From the NCBI RefSeq assembly GCF_900110455.1, contig NZ_FOIS01000003.1, positions 203,491 through 267,490 of the forward strand: DNA of 64,000 bases. The letters run 5' to 3'. Both the position numbers and the translations under genes were made by a program. The DNA is from Natrinema salifodinae. Its GTDB lineage: Archaea > Halobacteriota > Halobacteria > Halobacteriales > Natrialbaceae. This document shows, in pieces, positions 63,826 to 64,000 of the stretch (the stretch's first letter is position 1; every line of letters begins with the position of its first letter). The notes below the pieces were generated by a model. That model was not told the DNA's origin. It ran no database searches and saw only the letters and a list, made by a program, of their open reading frames with translations.

Positions 63826-64000
63826 ATGGGTGGGCAACAGGAACGGTTCACCGGAGATGCAGGGGTGATCCATCAACGAGCGGTCAGAACGCCGCTCCCG
63901 AACGAAGCAGCCGAGCGAGTCTTCCACGAGAACATGATGACCGTCGCGGATGCCAGAGAGCGGAAGGCGGATCTGCTCGCTGATCCAGACGTCCCGCTGC
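63826..64000 (+). CDS. Unidentified gene, 5' part only
   Basis: 58 codons are visible before the right edge: MGGQQERFTGDAG...VIHQRAVRTPLPNEA and on to LLADPDVPL. GATTATACG at about 63794-63802 is spaced 28 bases before the ATG, so this is a plausible leaderless start. The sequence is hydrophilic with lower GC than its neighbours and no motif I can name. The gene continues beyond the window. Confidence 0.6.
   Translation, partial: MGGQQERFTGDAGVIHQRAVRTPLPNEAAERVFHENMMTVADARERKADLLADPDVPL

Overview
The window is a chromosomal segment of a haloarchaeon (class Halobacteria; a natrialbal/Natrinema-type lineage is my guess). The DNA is GC-rich and the proteins are acidic. Many genes have a TATA-like box about 25-30 bases before an ATG or GTG, as expected for leaderless archaeal transcripts, and I used that spacing to choose starts. 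The gene set is archaeal: Orc1/Cdc6, TYW1, Trm1, L40e, Tsr3, a CTP-type riboflavin kinase and family-4 UDG. I found no tRNA, rRNA, CRISPR array or transposase.

Layout. 1-6.9 kb: branched-chain amino acid operon on the minus strand, leuA and then ilvB-ilvN-ilvC-orf103-leuC-leuD, with a possible leader-peptide region before ilvB. 7.4-11.3 kb: ferritin-like protein, VOC protein, an RHH regulator and small haloarchaeal families. 11.4-19.2 kb: a sugar-catabolism island with visibly lower GC (TrmB-PfkB fusion, two ABC permeases, a Tat lipoprotein binding protein, a zinc dehydrogenase and an SDR). Its left edge cuts into an AglJ-like glycosyltransferase, so both that gene and the TrmB-PfkB gene are truncated at one junction near 12030. 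19.3-22.2 kb: HAD phosphatase, two small membrane proteins, TYW1.

22.3-33.4 kb: a minus-strand surface-glycan cluster of nine genes: one GT2, two GT4, a polysaccharide pyruvyl transferase, a flippase and four alkaline-phosphatase-superfamily proteins whose nucleophile is Thr or Ser rather than the sulfatase Cys. 33.7-35.1 kb: riboflavin kinase/regulator and ribB. 35.3-38.6 kb: beta-propeller Tat lipoprotein plus a CopC-CopD membrane protein, probably metal handling, behind three copies of a 20-bp repeat. 38.7-53.2 kb: ilvE, DUF502, MFS, SpoIIM-like, rhodanese-MBL, a Rieske fusion protein, Tsr3, L40e, DUF5786-DUF99, UDG and hisH (which carries a double-hairpin insertion).

53.2-55.4 kb: a likely replication origin. 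About 1 kb without genes holds six good and one diverged origin-recognition-box-like repeats around an AT-rich stretch, next to orc1/cdc6. 55.4-64 kb: SWIM zinc-finger protein, histidine kinase, Trm1, YihY/BrkB protein, alpha/beta hydrolase, a repeat-tailed small protein, a Vms1/eRF1-like GGQ protein, dCTP deaminase, and the start of an unidentified gene.
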